Part shown: one piece after another, positions 5,186 to 5,569 of the stretch
Position numbering within the stretch: the stretch's first letter is position 1
Layout of the letters: the number at the start of each line of letters is the position of its first letter
Origin: JAGTVB01 sp964624765
GTDB taxonomy: Bacteria; Pseudomonadota; Gammaproteobacteria; HK1
Length of the DNA stretch: 5,569 bases
Direction of reading: 5' to 3'
Assembly: GCA_964624765.1 (NCBI GenBank)
Contig: CAZUZO010000180.1
Span: forward strand, 1 to 5,569
Position numbers and translations under genes: made by a program
The notes under the pieces: model-generated
What the model was told of the DNA's origin: nothing
The model's input: only the letters and a program-made list of their open reading frames with translations
The model's database searches: none

Positions 5186-5350
5186 CTAGATCTCGATGGG
5201 CTCGAAATCGTCCTTGCGCGCTCCGCATTCCGGACAGGTCCAGTTGGGGGGAATGTGTTCCCAAGCTGTACCCGGTAGTATCCCGTCCTCAGGGAGTCCA
5301 TCCTCTTCGTTGTACACGAATCCGCAGATGACGCACATATAGGAACGCAT
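5186..5350 (-). CDS. Rubredoxin
   Basis: Rubredoxins are small cytoplasmic electron carriers with a single iron held by four cysteines. The 54-residue product is of standard length. It has CVICG (Cys6, Cys9) near the N-terminus and CPECG (Cys39, Cys42) near the C-terminus, with the conserved YNEEDG, GILPGTAWEHIP and WTCPEC segments. ATG 5350 is chosen because AGGAG lies five bases upstream and the protein then begins just before the first cysteine pair. An in-frame start at 5395 would add 15 uncharacteristic residues. It is the first gene of a minus-strand run and is followed by the glutathione S-transferase. Its partner oxidoreductase is not in this window. Roles in oxygen or peroxide detoxification, or in hydroxylase electron supply, are both known for the family. 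Confidence 0.97.
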   Translation of the reverse strand: MRSYMCVICGFVYNEEDGLPEDGILPGTAWEHIPPNWTCPECGARKDDFEPIEI

Positions 5351-5369
5351 AGTCACTCCTCGAGCCAGT

Positions 5370-5384
5370 GTCGCCGCCAGCGAC
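5370..5384 (-). promoter_or_regulatory. Small hairpin in the rubredoxin leader
   Basis: GTCGC and GCGAC form a five-pair stem with a five-base loop, ending 19 bases before the rubredoxin start codon and close to its ribosome binding site. It could affect translation or mRNA stability, but a stem this short may be incidental. Confidence 0.2.
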
Positions 5385-5505
5385 GTTCCCTGCAACAGCG
5401 TGCCTCAGTTGTCAATATGGTTCGGTTCATTAACCTGTGGTAGGGATTGCCCGTGCTAGGGTGCAAGAGCCGAACGCATAAGCATGGGTCCAACACGCTA
5501 TGCTC

Positions 5506-5569
5506 AAAAGCTGTTTTAAAAACTACTGCGCTTGCCTGAGCGCGTTGCGCAGCGGCTCGCCATCCTCAT
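5506..5569 (-). mobile_element. Partial inverted copy (B) of the element at 550-767
   Basis: Read on the minus strand from the right edge, 5569-5506 aligns without gaps to 704-767 with 55 of 64 identical bases, ending in the same terminal repeat (AAAAGCTGTTTTAAAAA on the plus strand at 5506-5522). The CTGCGC/GCGCAG stem is conserved. The rest of the element would lie beyond the window. It faces element A, so the two copies flank argC to rubredoxin in inverted orientation. It sits about 155 bases upstream of the rubredoxin start. Confidence 0.72.

Noticed and set aside
5122..5301. Upstream extension of the GST frame to 5301 (60 extra residues)
   Set aside because: Most of it overlaps the rubredoxin gene out of frame. 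GTG 5121 with a GGAG upstream starts exactly at the first thioredoxin-fold strand.
5387..5415. TTGACA (minus strand, 5415-5410) as a rubredoxin promoter
   Set aside because: The -35 hexamer is perfect, but at 16-18 bases spacing only GCAGGG, CAGGGA or AGGGAA is found, none like a -10 element.

Overview
The window reads as chromosomal DNA of a non-enteric gammaproteobacterium. The evidence is the ArgC and YggX sequences together with the grouping of argC, an ErpA/HesB-type iron-sulfur carrier and the apparent start of a bactofilin gene. From memory, Pseudomonas carries argC, bactofilin and erpA in the same neighbourhood. The exact genus cannot be fixed, and no rRNA, tRNA, CRISPR or complete insertion sequence was seen.

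Layout. The left edge (1-52, minus) holds the first 17 codons of a probable bactofilin gene. Positions 53-766 contain no convincing gene. They hold an inverted-repeat pair (250-446) and a 218-bp element with 17-bp terminal inverted repeats (550-767), which abuts the argC stop codon. argC (767-1798, minus) and yggX (2143-2427, plus) diverge from a 344-bp intergenic region. That region contains a good minus-strand sigma-70-type promoter for argC and a folded segment (2031-2099) in the yggX leader. Between the convergent 3' ends of yggX and the ATP-grasp gene lies a second small element with 18-bp terminal inverted repeats (2506-2648). Four minus-strand genes follow, in transcription order from the right: rubredoxin (5350-5186), a CPYA-type glutathione S-transferase (5121-4453), an A-type iron-sulfur carrier (4343-3939) and an ATP-grasp ligase (about 3946-2648). 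The last two overlap and are probably translationally coupled. The right edge (5506-5569) is a truncated, inverted copy of the 550-767 element.

How the genes fit together. argC is arginine biosynthesis. YggX, the A-type carrier, rubredoxin and the thiol transferase all concern iron, iron-sulfur clusters or redox balance. A promoter ahead of the carrier gene is overlapped by a Fur-box-like sequence, which suggests iron-responsive control. The least explained part is the ATP-grasp ligase: its fold resembles L-amino-acid (dipeptide) ligases, its substrate is unknown, and it is coupled to a carrier with an unusual Gly/Cys-rich tail. The second point of interest is the family of small inverted-repeat elements, which share end sequences and sit at gene stop codons.
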